A stretch of DNA of 23,728 nt from DATFPQ01 sp035264765. Lineage in GTDB: Bacteria > Actinomycetota > Actinomycetes > Actinomycetales > Angustibacteraceae. A model generated the notes under the pieces. It searched no databases. It was not told the DNA's origin and saw only the letters and a program-made list of their open reading frames with translations. Shown piece after piece: positions 7,675 to 14,816 of this stretch. Within the stretch, counting starts at the first letter, position 1; every line of letters starts with the position of its first letter. The translations under genes were made by a program, and so were the position numbers. Location of the stretch: positions 1 to 23,728 of the forward strand of contig DATFPQ010000121.1 in assembly GCA_035264765.1 (NCBI GenBank). The letters run 5' to 3'.

Positions 7675-8697
7675 TCAGCGCAGGCGCTGGCCGGCGGCGG
7701 ACAGGTGCTCGCAGGCCTCGACGACGCGCGCGGACAGCCCTGCCTCGGCGGCCTTGCCCCAGGCGCGCGGGTCGTACGCCTTCTTGTTGCCGACCTCGCC
7801 GTCGATCTTCAGCACGCCGTCGTAGTTCTTGAACATGTGGTCGACGACCGGCCGGGTGAACGCGTACTGGGTGTCGGTATCGATGTTCATCTTCACCACG
7901 CCGAAGGACACCGCGGCCGCGATCTCCTCCGCCGTGGACCCCGAACCACCGTGGAAGACCAGGGCGAACGGCTTGTCCCCGCCGTGCTTGTCGGCCACCG
8001 CCTGCTGCGCCGCCTGCAGGATCTCCGGGCGCAGCTTGACGTTGCCGGGCTTGTAGACGCCGTGGACGTTGCCGAAGGTCAGCGCGGTCATGTACCGGCC
8101 GTTCTCACCCAGGCCCAGCGCCTCCGCCGTCGCCAGCGCGTCCTCCGGGGTCGTGTAGAGCTTGTCGTTGATCTCGCCGACGACGCCGTCCTCCTCGCCA
8201 CCGACCACGCCGACCTCGATCTCGAGGATCACGCGGGCCTCGGCCGCCTGCTCTAGCAGCTCGCGGGCGATCTTCAGGTTCTCCTCCAGCGGCACCGCGG
8301 AGCCGTCCCACATGTGCGACTGGAACAGCGGCTCCCCGCCGCGGCCGACCCGCTCCTTCGAGAGCGCCAGCAGCGGCCGGACGAAGCCGTCGAGCTTGTC
8401 CTTCGGGCAGTGGTCGGTGTGCAGGGCGATGTTGACGTCGTAGTTCTTGGCGACCTCGCGGGCGTACGCCGCGAGCGCGACCGCACCGGTGACCATGTCC
8501 TTCACCGTCGGGCCGGACAGGTACTCGGCGCCGCCCGTCGACACCTGCACGATGCCGTCGCTCTCCGCGTCGGCGAAGCCGCGGATCGCCGCGTTGAGCG
8601 TCTGCGACGACGTCACGTTGATGGCCGGGTAGGCGAACGACCTCTCCTTGGCCCGGTCCAGCATCTCGGCGTAGACCTCGGGCGTGGCGATGGGCAT
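7675..8697 (-). CDS. fba: Class II fructose-bisphosphate aldolase
   Basis: A 340-residue zinc-dependent aldolase that interconverts fructose 1,6-bisphosphate with DHAP and glyceraldehyde 3-phosphate in glycolysis and gluconeogenesis. Seen: the ALHTDHCPKD block (91-100) with catalytic Asp95 and zinc ligand His96, an acidic EIEVGVVGGEEDGV segment, NVHGVYKPGNVKL with a further zinc His, and the LVFHGGSGS phosphate/zinc loop. This is the class IIA form. ATG at 8697 starts MPIATPEVYAEM, with AAGGGAG about 9 nt upstream. The 3' end runs straight into a stem-loop repeat. The length is normal, and the roughly 100-bp upstream gap suggests its own promoter. Confidence 0.97.
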   Translation of the reverse strand: MPIATPEVYAEMLDRAKERSFAYPAINVTSSQTLNAAIRGFADAESDGIVQVSTGGAEYLSGPTVKDMVTGAVALAAYAREVAKNYDVNIALHTDHCPKDKLDGFVRPLLALSKERVGRGGEPLFQSHMWDGSAVPLEENLKIARELLEQAAEARVILEIEVGVVGGEEDGVVGEINDKLYTTPEDALATAEALGLGENGRYMTALTFGNVHGVYKPGNVKLRPEILQAAQQAVADKHGGDKPFALVFHGGSGSTAEEIAAAVSFGVVKMNIDTDTQYAFTRPVVDHMFKNYDGVLKIDGEVGNKKAYDPRAWGKAAEAGLSARVVEACEHLSAAGQRLR

Positions 8698-8797
8698 GAC
8701 GATGGGCTCCCTTGCGTCCGTTCACGGCGGTCCCGCGGCGCGTGCGGGCCGACCCTGACCACAACCTAAGGCAGAGCGACCCGGGGCCGCACGCCTG

Positions 8798-9232
8798 TCA
8801 CCCCTCGGTGGTGCGACTCAGCCACTCCAGTGCGAGCAGGTAGCCCTGGACGCCGAGCCCAGCCACGACACCGGTGGCCACCGGCGAGACGTAGGAGTGC
8901 CGCCGGAACTCCTCCCGGGCGTGGACGTTGCTGATGTGCACCTCCACCAGCGGGGCGGTGAGCATGGCGCAGGCGTCCCGGAGGGCCACCGACGTGTGGG
9001 TCCACGCGGCCGGGTTCAGCACGACGGCGGACCCGTCGTCGGCCGCCTCGTGCAGCCAGCCGAGCAGCTCGTGCTCTGCGTCGGTCTGCCGGACGTCGAC
9101 GTCCAGCCCGAGCTGCTCCCCAGTGCTTTGGCAGAGCTCCACCAGCTCGGCGTACGTCGTCGTGCCGTACTTCTCCGGCTCGCGACGGCCGAGCCGTCCC
9201 AGGTTGGGGCCGTTCAGCACCAGAACTCGCAC
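8798..9232 (-). CDS. aroQ: 3-Dehydroquinate dehydratase, type II
   Basis: A 144-residue type II dehydroquinase, a dodecameric shikimate-pathway enzyme that removes water from 3-dehydroquinate. Seen: LNGPNLGRLGRREPEKYG (6-23) with catalytic Tyr22 and the flexible-loop arginines, NPAAWTHTSVALRDA (73-87; Trp replaces the usual Tyr), and VEVHISNVHAREEFRRHS (96-113) with the active-site His99. The start is GTG at 9232. It has no strong Shine-Dalgarno sequence, but TAGGCT lies exactly 6 nt upstream, so a leaderless transcript is plausible even though the upstream oxidoreductase gene ends only 20 nt away. No other aro gene is in the window, so it may be an isolated or second copy. Confidence 0.95.
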   Translation of the reverse strand: MRVLVLNGPNLGRLGRREPEKYGTTTYAELVELCQSTGEQLGLDVDVRQTDAEHELLGWLHEAADDGSAVVLNPAAWTHTSVALRDACAMLTAPLVEVHISNVHAREEFRRHSYVSPVATGVVAGLGVQGYLLALEWLSRTTEG

Positions 9233-9238
9233 CCGCGC

Positions 9239-9244
9239 AGCCTA
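9239..9244 (-). promoter_or_regulatory. Candidate -10 box for leaderless aroQ
   Basis: TAGGCT on the minus strand ends 6 nt before the GTG start of aroQ. This is the TAnnnT-to-start spacing typical of actinobacterial leaderless genes, and the same spacing is seen at trmH and dedA. No convincing -35 box is visible. Confidence 0.45.
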
Positions 9245-9252
9245 ACGACGGC

Positions 9253-10617
9253 TCAGAGCCGCTCCGCCAGCTTGCGGCACGCCACCTGCACGGGGTCGAG
9301 GGTCGACGAGAACGGCGGCGCGTACGCGAGGTCGGCGGCCGCGACGTCGTCAACCGTCAGGCCGGCCCACAGCCCCATCGCCAGGACGTCGACCCGCTTG
9401 CCCGTGCCTGAGCCGCCGACCAGCTGCCCGCCCAGCAGCCTTCCGGTGCCACGCTCCCCGAGGACCTGAACGGTCATCGGGCGCGCTTGGGGCATGTAGC
9501 CCGCGGTCGTGGTCGAGTCGATGGTCACGACGTCGGCGTCCAGGCCCACCTTGGCGGCCCAGGCCGGCAGCAGGCCGGTGCGGGCCACGTCGGCGTCCCC
9601 GGTGCGGGTGATGGCGGTACCGACCGATCCCGCGAACCGCGCCGAGCCGCCGCCGAGGTTCGTGCCGGCCACCCGGCCCGCCTTCGTCGCATGCGTGGCG
9701 AGCGGGGTGAACCAGTGCTGTCCCAGCACGCGGTCCCAGACCTCGCAGCAGTCCCCGGCCGCCCAGACGCCGTCGGCCAGGCGCTGCCGGTCGTCGGGCA
9801 CCAGCCCGCCGTGGGCGCCGACCGGCAGCCCGGCCCCGGTCGCGAGCCCGACCCGAGCCCGGACGCCCACCGCCACCGCGACGACGTCGACGTCGTGCTC
9901 CTCGCCACCCAGGCAGGCGGCGCCGACCTGGCCGTGGGGGCCGTGATCGAGCCCGTCGACCTCGGTGCTGGTGATCACCGTGATCCCGGCCTTCTCCAGC
10001 GCCTGGCGTACCAGTGCGCCCATGCTCGGGTCCAGCGAGCTGGACAGCGGCTCGACGCCGCGGGTGACCAGCGTCGTCTCCAGGCCCCTTCGCGCGAACG
10101 ACTCCGCCGCCTCCACGCCGATGTAGCCGCCGCCCACGACGAGAGCGCGCTTGGGGACAACGCCGGTGACGCCGTCCAGCAGCGACTGCCAGGCCGCGCC
10201 GTCGTCCATGGTTCGCAGCGGCAGGACGCCGGGCATGCCGCAGGACCAGTCCGGCCGGATGTCGGCCGCCCCCGTGGCCAGCAGGACGTCGTCGAAGCCG
10301 ATCCGCTCCTCGCCCTCGTGGCCGCGCACGGTGACGGTGCCTCGGTCGAGGTCGAGGTCCACGGCCTCGGTGCGCAGCCGCAGGTCGATCCCCGCGCGCC
10401 GGTGCTCCTCCGCCGTCCGCGCCACCAGGTCGTCAGGCCCCCCGACGTCTCCAGCGACCCAGTACGGCAGGCCGCACGCGCTGTACGACGTGTGCGTGCT
10501 GAGCTCCACCGCGACGACCTCGAGGTCGCACCCGGTCCGCCGCGCCGTCCGCAGCGCCTGGTGCGCGGCGCTCATCCCAGCCGCGTCCGCGCCCACCACG
10601 ACCAGCCGTCGCGCCAT
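9253..10617 (-). CDS. FAD-dependent NAD(P)H oxidoreductase, CoA-disulfide reductase-like
   Basis: A 454-residue single-cysteine member of the pyridine nucleotide-disulfide oxidoreductase superfamily. It has an N-terminal FAD motif VVVGADAAGMSAA (7-19), the redox cysteine Cys48 in SYSACGLPYW, as in CoA-disulfide reductase, NADH oxidase and peroxidase, a second dinucleotide motif VVGGGYIGVEAAE (160-172), GVWAAGDCCEV before the FAD-binding C-terminal part, and the dimerisation tail AYAPPFSSTLDPVQVA. In CoA-disulfide reductases, tyrosines in this tail and in a loop like TAGYMPQARP complete the active site; both are present. GAGGAG lies about 7 nt before ATG 10617. The likely role is thiol-disulfide or oxygen/peroxide metabolism; the exact substrate is open. 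Confidence 0.88.
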   Translation of the reverse strand: MARRLVVVGADAAGMSAAHQALRTARRTGCDLEVVAVELSTHTSYSACGLPYWVAGDVGGPDDLVARTAEEHRRAGIDLRLRTEAVDLDLDRGTVTVRGHEGEERIGFDDVLLATGAADIRPDWSCGMPGVLPLRTMDDGAAWQSLLDGVTGVVPKRALVVGGGYIGVEAAESFARRGLETTLVTRGVEPLSSSLDPSMGALVRQALEKAGITVITSTEVDGLDHGPHGQVGAACLGGEEHDVDVVAVAVGVRARVGLATGAGLPVGAHGGLVPDDRQRLADGVWAAGDCCEVWDRVLGQHWFTPLATHATKAGRVAGTNLGGGSARFAGSVGTAITRTGDADVARTGLLPAWAAKVGLDADVVTIDSTTTAGYMPQARPMTVQVLGERGTGRLLGGQLVGGSGTGKRVDVLAMGLWAGLTVDDVAAADLAYAPPFSSTLDPVQVACRKLAERL

Positions 10618-10673
10618 CGGGGCTCCTCGACGTCAAGTGGCACCCACGTGCCCGATGCCGACATCATCGCAGC

Positions 10674-11474
10674 ATGAGCACCCCTCGACCGGTGGACTGC
10701 TGGCTCACCGACATGGACGGGGTGCTCGTCCACGAAGAGCAAGCCATCCCGGGCGCCAGCGACTTCATCGCGGCGCTGCAGGCGTCCGGGCGCCGCTTCC
10801 TGGTGCTGACGAACAACTCGATCTACACCCCGCGCGACCTGCGGGCCCGGCTGTCGACCAGCGGCATCGACATCCCGGAGGAGTCGATCTGGACGTCGGC
10901 GCTGGCCACGGCGAAGTTCCTGGACGACCAGCGCCCCGGCGGGACGGCGTACGTGATCGGCGAGGCCGGCCTGACCACGCCGCTGCACGACATCGGCTAC
11001 GTGCTGACCGAGCGCAACCCCGACTACGTCGTCCTCGGGGAGACCCGCACCTACTCGTTCGAGGCGATCACCCGCGCGATCCGGCTGATCGAGGGCGGCG
11101 CGCGGTTCATCGCCACGAACCCCGACGTCAGCGGGCCGTCGATCGAGGGCTCGCTCCCCGCGACCGGCGCGGTCGCCGCGCTGATCAGCCGCGCGACCGG
11201 CGTCGAGCCGTACTACGTCGGCAAGCCGAACCCGCTGATGATGCGCAGTGCCCTCAACACGCTCGACGCGCACTCGGAGACCACCGTGATGATCGGCGAC
11301 CGGATGGACACCGACATCATCAGCGGCCTGGAGGCTGGCATGCGGACGGTCCTCGTGCTGACCGGCTCGACCAGGGCCACGCAGGTGGACCGGTTCCCGT
11401 ACCGGCCGACCCGCGTGGTCGACTCGATCGCCGACCTGGTGGAGCTGGTGGGCACCCTCACCCCCGTCGACTGA
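10674..11474 (+). CDS. HAD-IIA sugar/nucleotide phosphatase (NagD-like)
   Basis: A 266-residue HAD phosphatase of the NagD/p-nitrophenylphosphatase group. Motif I is LTDMDGVLVHEE (11-22) with nucleophile and acid Asp13/Asp15, motif II is VLTNNS, motif III is GKPNPLMM, and motif IV is MIGDRMDTDI; the C2A-type cap lies between motifs II and III. The family dephosphorylates nucleoside monophosphates, sugar phosphates or phosphoglycolate-type damage products. It is divergent from the CoA-disulfide-reductase-like gene across 56 bp that contain the small palindrome GGCACCCACGTGCC (10639-10652). There is no clear Shine-Dalgarno sequence; CATCAT precedes the ATG by 6 nt, so it may be leaderless. Confidence 0.9.
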   Translation: MSTPRPVDCWLTDMDGVLVHEEQAIPGASDFIAALQASGRRFLVLTNNSIYTPRDLRARLSTSGIDIPEESIWTSALATAKFLDDQRPGGTAYVIGEAGLTTPLHDIGYVLTERNPDYVVLGETRTYSFEAITRAIRLIEGGARFIATNPDVSGPSIEGSLPATGAVAALISRATGVEPYYVGKPNPLMMRSALNTLDAHSETTVMIGDRMDTDIISGLEAGMRTVLVLTGSTRATQVDRFPYRPTRVVDSIADLVELVGTLTPVD

Positions 11475-11525
11475 CCGGCAGCCCCCTCCAACATTGATCC
11501 ACATCGGGGCTCAAGGGGGACGGCG

Positions 11526-11615
11526 GGCTCGCCGAGAACCTTCCTGACGACGCAAAGGCCGGGCAGATCCCGGCCGCCCTCGGGGGGCGCCGTCGTCGAA
11601 CACGGCCGGCGAGCC
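11526..11615 (+). ncRNA. Candidate structured 5' leader (nested multi-stem RNA)
   Basis: Four stems nest in 90 nt directly upstream of the secreted-protein gene. The outer stem is GGCTCGCCG (11526-11534) with CGGCGAGCC (11607-11615), 9 bp. The middle stem is GACGACG (11546-11552) with CGTCGTC (11591-11597), 7 bp. Inside are GGCCGGG (11557-11563) with CCCGGCC (11569-11575), and GCCC (11576-11579) with GGGC (11585-11588). This gives a three-way junction closed by a long stem. The Shine-Dalgarno sequence GGAAGG (11632-11637) lies 16 nt downstream, so the structure could control translation or act as an attenuator or terminator. It lacks the core bases I know for ydaO/c-di-AMP, GEMM, TPP, cobalamin or Mn riboswitches. 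Confidence 0.45.
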
Positions 11616-11643
11616 AACGCCGGTCCGGAACGGAAGGCACTCC

Positions 11644-12231
11644 ATGACCAACCCCGTCGCTCGTCGCACCGCCGCTCTGCTCGCCGCCGCGGCCATGACC
11701 GTCGGCCCCGTCGTCACGGCCGGCCCTGCCCTGGCTCACGGGTCGCACTCCAAGAAGGCCCCCAGCTGCACCATCACCGCCACCCAGCGGACCGAGGCGA
11801 GCGACGCGCTGGCCGCCCTGAAGCTGCGCCTCGCCGGCCACAAGCCGACCCTCGAGGAGCGCAAGGCGCTGCAGAGCGCCATCGCCGAGCTGTGGTCCGC
11901 GACCCGCCAGGTCCGGATGACCGACGCCGTCCGCAAGGCCAAGCGCGCCGAGTACGCCGCGCTGGCCGACTCGCTGCGGACGGCCACCACCGCCGAGCAG
12001 CGCACCGCCATCCGCGCCGAGCTGCGCGCGATTCGGGTCGAGCTCGCGGCGGCCCGCCCGACCCGCGCCGAGCTGCGCGCGATGGAGCAGAAGATCCGCG
12101 ACCTGAAGGTCGCGCTCCGCGCCAAGCCGACCAAGGCCGAGAAGCGGCAGATCCTGTCCCAGATCAAGGCGCTCAAGGCCACCCTCGCCTGCGCCACCGC
12201 GACGACCACCCCGGGCACCAACCCCGCCTGA
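11644..12231 (+). CDS. Secreted helical (coiled-coil) protein with two cysteines
   Basis: A 195-residue protein of unknown function. Residues 1-31 form a Sec signal peptide (Arg-Arg, then an Ala/Val core, ending GPALA before HGSHSKK). The mature part is almost entirely charged helix rich in Ala, Leu, Arg, Glu and Lys with heptad-like spacing, including two similar segments of the form AELRAIRVEL and AELRAMEQKI. The only two cysteines, Cys42 and Cys183, flank the helical region, so a disulfide could tie its ends into a hairpin. The tail ATATTTPGTNPA is Thr/Pro-rich. GGAAGG lies 6 nt before the ATG. It is monocistronic: a structured leader precedes it and a strong hairpin follows. An extracellular or cell-wall role is likely. 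Confidence 0.8.
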   Translation: MTNPVARRTAALLAAAAMTVGPVVTAGPALAHGSHSKKAPSCTITATQRTEASDALAALKLRLAGHKPTLEERKALQSAIAELWSATRQVRMTDAVRKAKRAEYAALADSLRTATTAEQRTAIRAELRAIRVELAAARPTRAELRAMEQKIRDLKVALRAKPTKAEKRQILSQIKALKATLACATATTTPGTNPA

Positions 12232-12256
12232 GGTCCGCACCGCCGCGGTACGCGAG

Positions 12257-12297
12257 GAGGCGGCCGGCACGCAGCACCGCTGCGGACCGGCCGCCTC
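12257..12297 (+). terminator. Strong GC hairpin terminator after the secreted-protein gene
   Basis: GAGGCGGCCGG (12257-12267) pairs perfectly with CCGGCCGCCTC (12287-12297). After a 2-by-2 internal loop, CGCAGC (12270-12275) pairs with GCTGCG (12279-12284) around a 3-nt loop. It begins 25 nt after the stop codon and has no T-tract. It should isolate the secreted-protein gene from the downstream lipid-type operon, which therefore needs its own promoter in 12298-12485, where I see no clear -10/-35 pair. Confidence 0.8.
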
Positions 12298-12485
12298 GTC
12301 GTCGTCCCGCGGACCGCCGAACACCCCGACCCGGCCGCACGGGACGCCGAGGTGGCAGGATCGGGCCTGGCAGGGACCGCCGTCCCGGCCCTCCGCCGTG
12401 CGGGCGCCCACACGACCGGGGCCCGCGATGCGATCCTCGGCGGGGTCGGGGCCCCACCGGGCCCGAGCGGGCCACGGGAGGTCAG

Positions 12486-14816
12486 GTGCGGCTGCGGGAC
12501 CGGCTGGACGGGCAGCGCATCCTGCTCACCGGCGTCACCGGCTTCGTCGGTGAGGCGCTGCTGCAGCGGCTGCTCACCGACCTGCCCGGCGCCCAGCCCG
12601 TGGTGCTGGTGCGGCCCAAGGCCGGACAGCCCGGTCGGGATCGCGTGGAGGCGCTGCTGAGGAAGAAGACCTTCGCCGCCGCTGCCGAGCGGGATGGCGG
12701 CGCCGCTCGGCTGCTGGAGCGCGTGGGCGTGATCGAGGGCGACCTCGGGGACGTCCCCGAGCTTCCGGACGACCTCGACGTCGTCGTCCACTGCGCCAGC
12801 GACGTGTCGTTCGACCCGCCGATCCAGGACGCCTTCACCACCAACGTGCTCGGCACCCACGGCCTGGTGACGCGAGTGGTGCAGGCCGCGCAGTCCGGCG
12901 GGCGCCCGATCCACTACGTCCACGTCTCGACGGCGTACGTCGGCGGGTACCGACGCGGGCCGGTGCCGGAGAGGTCGGTCGCCCACGACGTCGACTGGCG
13001 CACCGAGCGGGACGCCGGGCTGCGGCTGGCGCAGCGGATCGAGGACGACTCCCGGCAACCAGCGCTGCTCACCGAGCTCAGCGCGGCCGCCAAGCGCGAG
13101 CACGGCCGGGCAGGTCCCATGACCACCGCTGAGGACGCCGAACGGCGCCGGCGGGACTGGGTCCGCGACCAGCAGAAGGCAGCAGGCGGCGAGCGCGCCC
13201 GCAGCCTGGGCTGGACCGACGTGTACACGTTCACCAAGGCCATGGGCGAGCGCGTGGTCGAGGAGCTGACCTCCGGCTCCAGCCCCGACCTGCCGGGTGC
13301 GCCGGCGATCCCGGTCAGCATCGTCCGGCCGAGCATCATCGAGTCCGCTCTCGCCGTGCCCTACCCCGGCTGGATCGAGGGCTACAAGATGGCCGACCCG
13401 GTCATCATGGCGTACGGGCGTGGCGAGCTGCCGGACCTGCCGGCCGCCCCCGACGGCACAATGGACATCGTCCCCGTCGACCACGTCGTCAACGCCCTGC
13501 TCGCGGTCTGCGCCACCGTCCCGGAGCCGGGGACGCCCCAGTACTTCCACGTCGCATCCGGCGCCCGCAACCCGCTCACCTTCCAGCGCCTGTACGAGCT
13601 GGTGCGCGAGCACTTCGAGAAGCACCCCTTCGACATCGGCGAGCGGGGCGCGGTGCAGCTGGCGACCTGGCGGTTCCCCATGGCCCAGAAGGTGGAGCGG
13701 CTGCTGACACAGGGTGAGACCGCGCACCGCCTGGCCGACCGGGCGCTGGGCCTGATGCCACGCAGCGAGCGGGTCCGCGACCTTGCGCGCGACCTCGACA
13801 AGACGCGCGACCGGCTGGAGTTCCTGCGCCGCTACCTCGAGCTGTACCGGGCATACACGCAGGTCGAGCTGCAGTTCACCGACGACAACACGCTGGCCCT
13901 GCACCGCGCGCTCGACCCCGCCGACCTGGAGCCGTTCGGCTTCGACACCGCCGTCGTCGACTGGGCGGAGTACATCCGCGACATCCACTGCCCGGCCGTC
14001 ACGGCGCCCATCCGCAAGTACGATGCGCTGCGCAAGCGTCGCCAGTCCACCGGCGACCCCGCACCGCGCCGGCTCGACGGTGACCCCGAGGGGGTTCTCG
14101 CCGTCTTCGACATGGACGGCACGTTGCTGTCCAGCAACGTCATCGAGACGTATCTGTGGCTCCGGATGCCGGAGCTCGACGGCGCCGGGCGGGTCCGTGA
14201 GGTGAGCCGGATGCTGCGCAGCCTGCCGTCGTACCTGGCGGCGGAGCGCAGGGACCGCGGCAGCTTCCTGCGCGCGGTCTACCGCCGGTACGCCGGCGCG
14301 GAGCCGCATGAGCTGGATGCGCTCGTCGACGATGTGGTGGCGCCGCACGTGCTGGAGCGGGCCAGCGGCGCCGCGCTGCGCCGGGTGCGCGAGCACCGCG
14401 CGGCGGGGCACCACACGGTCCTGCTCACCGGTGCCATCCGTCCGCTGACCCGGCCGCTGGCACCGCTGTTCGACACCGTCGTGGCCGCGGAGCTGGCGGT
14501 GGGGGACGGGGGCCGCGCGACCGGCGTCCTGGCCAGTCCACCGCTCGTCGGCGAGTCGCGCGCGGCCTGGCTGGTGCGGTTCGCCGAAGTGAACGGCTAC
14601 GACCTGTCCCGCTCGTATGCGTACGCCGACAGCCACTCCGACCTGCCGATGCTGCGCGCCGTCGGCCGACCCACCGCCGTCTCCCCGGACGTCACGCTGT
14701 ACCGAGCGGCTCGAGCCGCCCGGTGGCCGGTGGAGACCTGGCGGACGCCGCCCGCCATCGCCCGCCACCGCGTGCCCGACCTCAGCCACGACCGGACGGG
14801 GGTAGGCCTGCCGTGA
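12486..14816 (+). CDS. Fatty acyl-CoA reductase fused to a HAD-IB phosphatase
   Basis: A 776-residue two-enzyme fusion. Residues 10-350 are an extended-SDR / male-sterility-type NAD(P)-binding domain: TGVTGFVG (15-22), a VHCASDVSFD segment (101-110), HVSTAYVGG (146-154), and the catalytic Tyr247 and Lys251 of YTFTK. Residues about 365-515 resemble the FAR C-terminal region. Together they would reduce acyl-CoA or acyl-ACP to aldehyde or alcohol. Residues 537-730 are a HAD subfamily IB phosphatase: FDMDGTLLSS (541-550, Asp542/Asp544), LLTGA (646-650) and YADSHSDLPML (713-723). GTG at 12486 is chosen for GGGAGG at 12476-12481; the frame is open upstream without homology. It is the first gene of a four-gene operon. 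Confidence 0.85.
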   Translation: MRLRDRLDGQRILLTGVTGFVGEALLQRLLTDLPGAQPVVLVRPKAGQPGRDRVEALLRKKTFAAAAERDGGAARLLERVGVIEGDLGDVPELPDDLDVVVHCASDVSFDPPIQDAFTTNVLGTHGLVTRVVQAAQSGGRPIHYVHVSTAYVGGYRRGPVPERSVAHDVDWRTERDAGLRLAQRIEDDSRQPALLTELSAAAKREHGRAGPMTTAEDAERRRRDWVRDQQKAAGGERARSLGWTDVYTFTKAMGERVVEELTSGSSPDLPGAPAIPVSIVRPSIIESALAVPYPGWIEGYKMADPVIMAYGRGELPDLPAAPDGTMDIVPVDHVVNALLAVCATVPEPGTPQYFHVASGARNPLTFQRLYELVREHFEKHPFDIGERGAVQLATWRFPMAQKVERLLTQGETAHRLADRALGLMPRSERVRDLARDLDKTRDRLEFLRRYLELYRAYTQVELQFTDDNTLALHRALDPADLEPFGFDTAVVDWAEYIRDIHCPAVTAPIRKYDALRKRRQSTGDPAPRRLDGDPEGVLAVFDMDGTLLSSNVIETYLWLRMPELDGAGRVREVSRMLRSLPSYLAAERRDRGSFLRAVYRRYAGAEPHELDALVDDVVAPHVLERASGAALRRVREHRAAGHHTVLLTGAIRPLTRPLAPLFDTVVAAELAVGDGGRATGVLASPPLVGESRAAWLVRFAEVNGYDLSRSYAYADSHSDLPMLRAVGRPTAVSPDVTLYRAARAARWPVETWRTPPAIARHRVPDLSHDRTGVGLP

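Noticed and set aside
11526..11615. Match to a known riboswitch: ydaO (c-di-AMP) because of CGCCGA and a secreted product, or GEMM (c-di-GMP) because of ACGCAAAGGCC
   Set aside because: The GGGGAACC-type core of actinobacterial ydaO leaders and the GGUAGC/GGGUUACC receptor part of GEMM are both absent. Only short strings agree, so I report an unassigned structure.
11892..12485. N-terminal extension of the reductase/phosphatase protein by the open upstream frame
   Set aside because: The extension crosses the secreted-protein gene and its terminator, is low-complexity Arg/Pro-rich sequence, and GTG 12486 has a good Shine-Dalgarno sequence right at the domain start.
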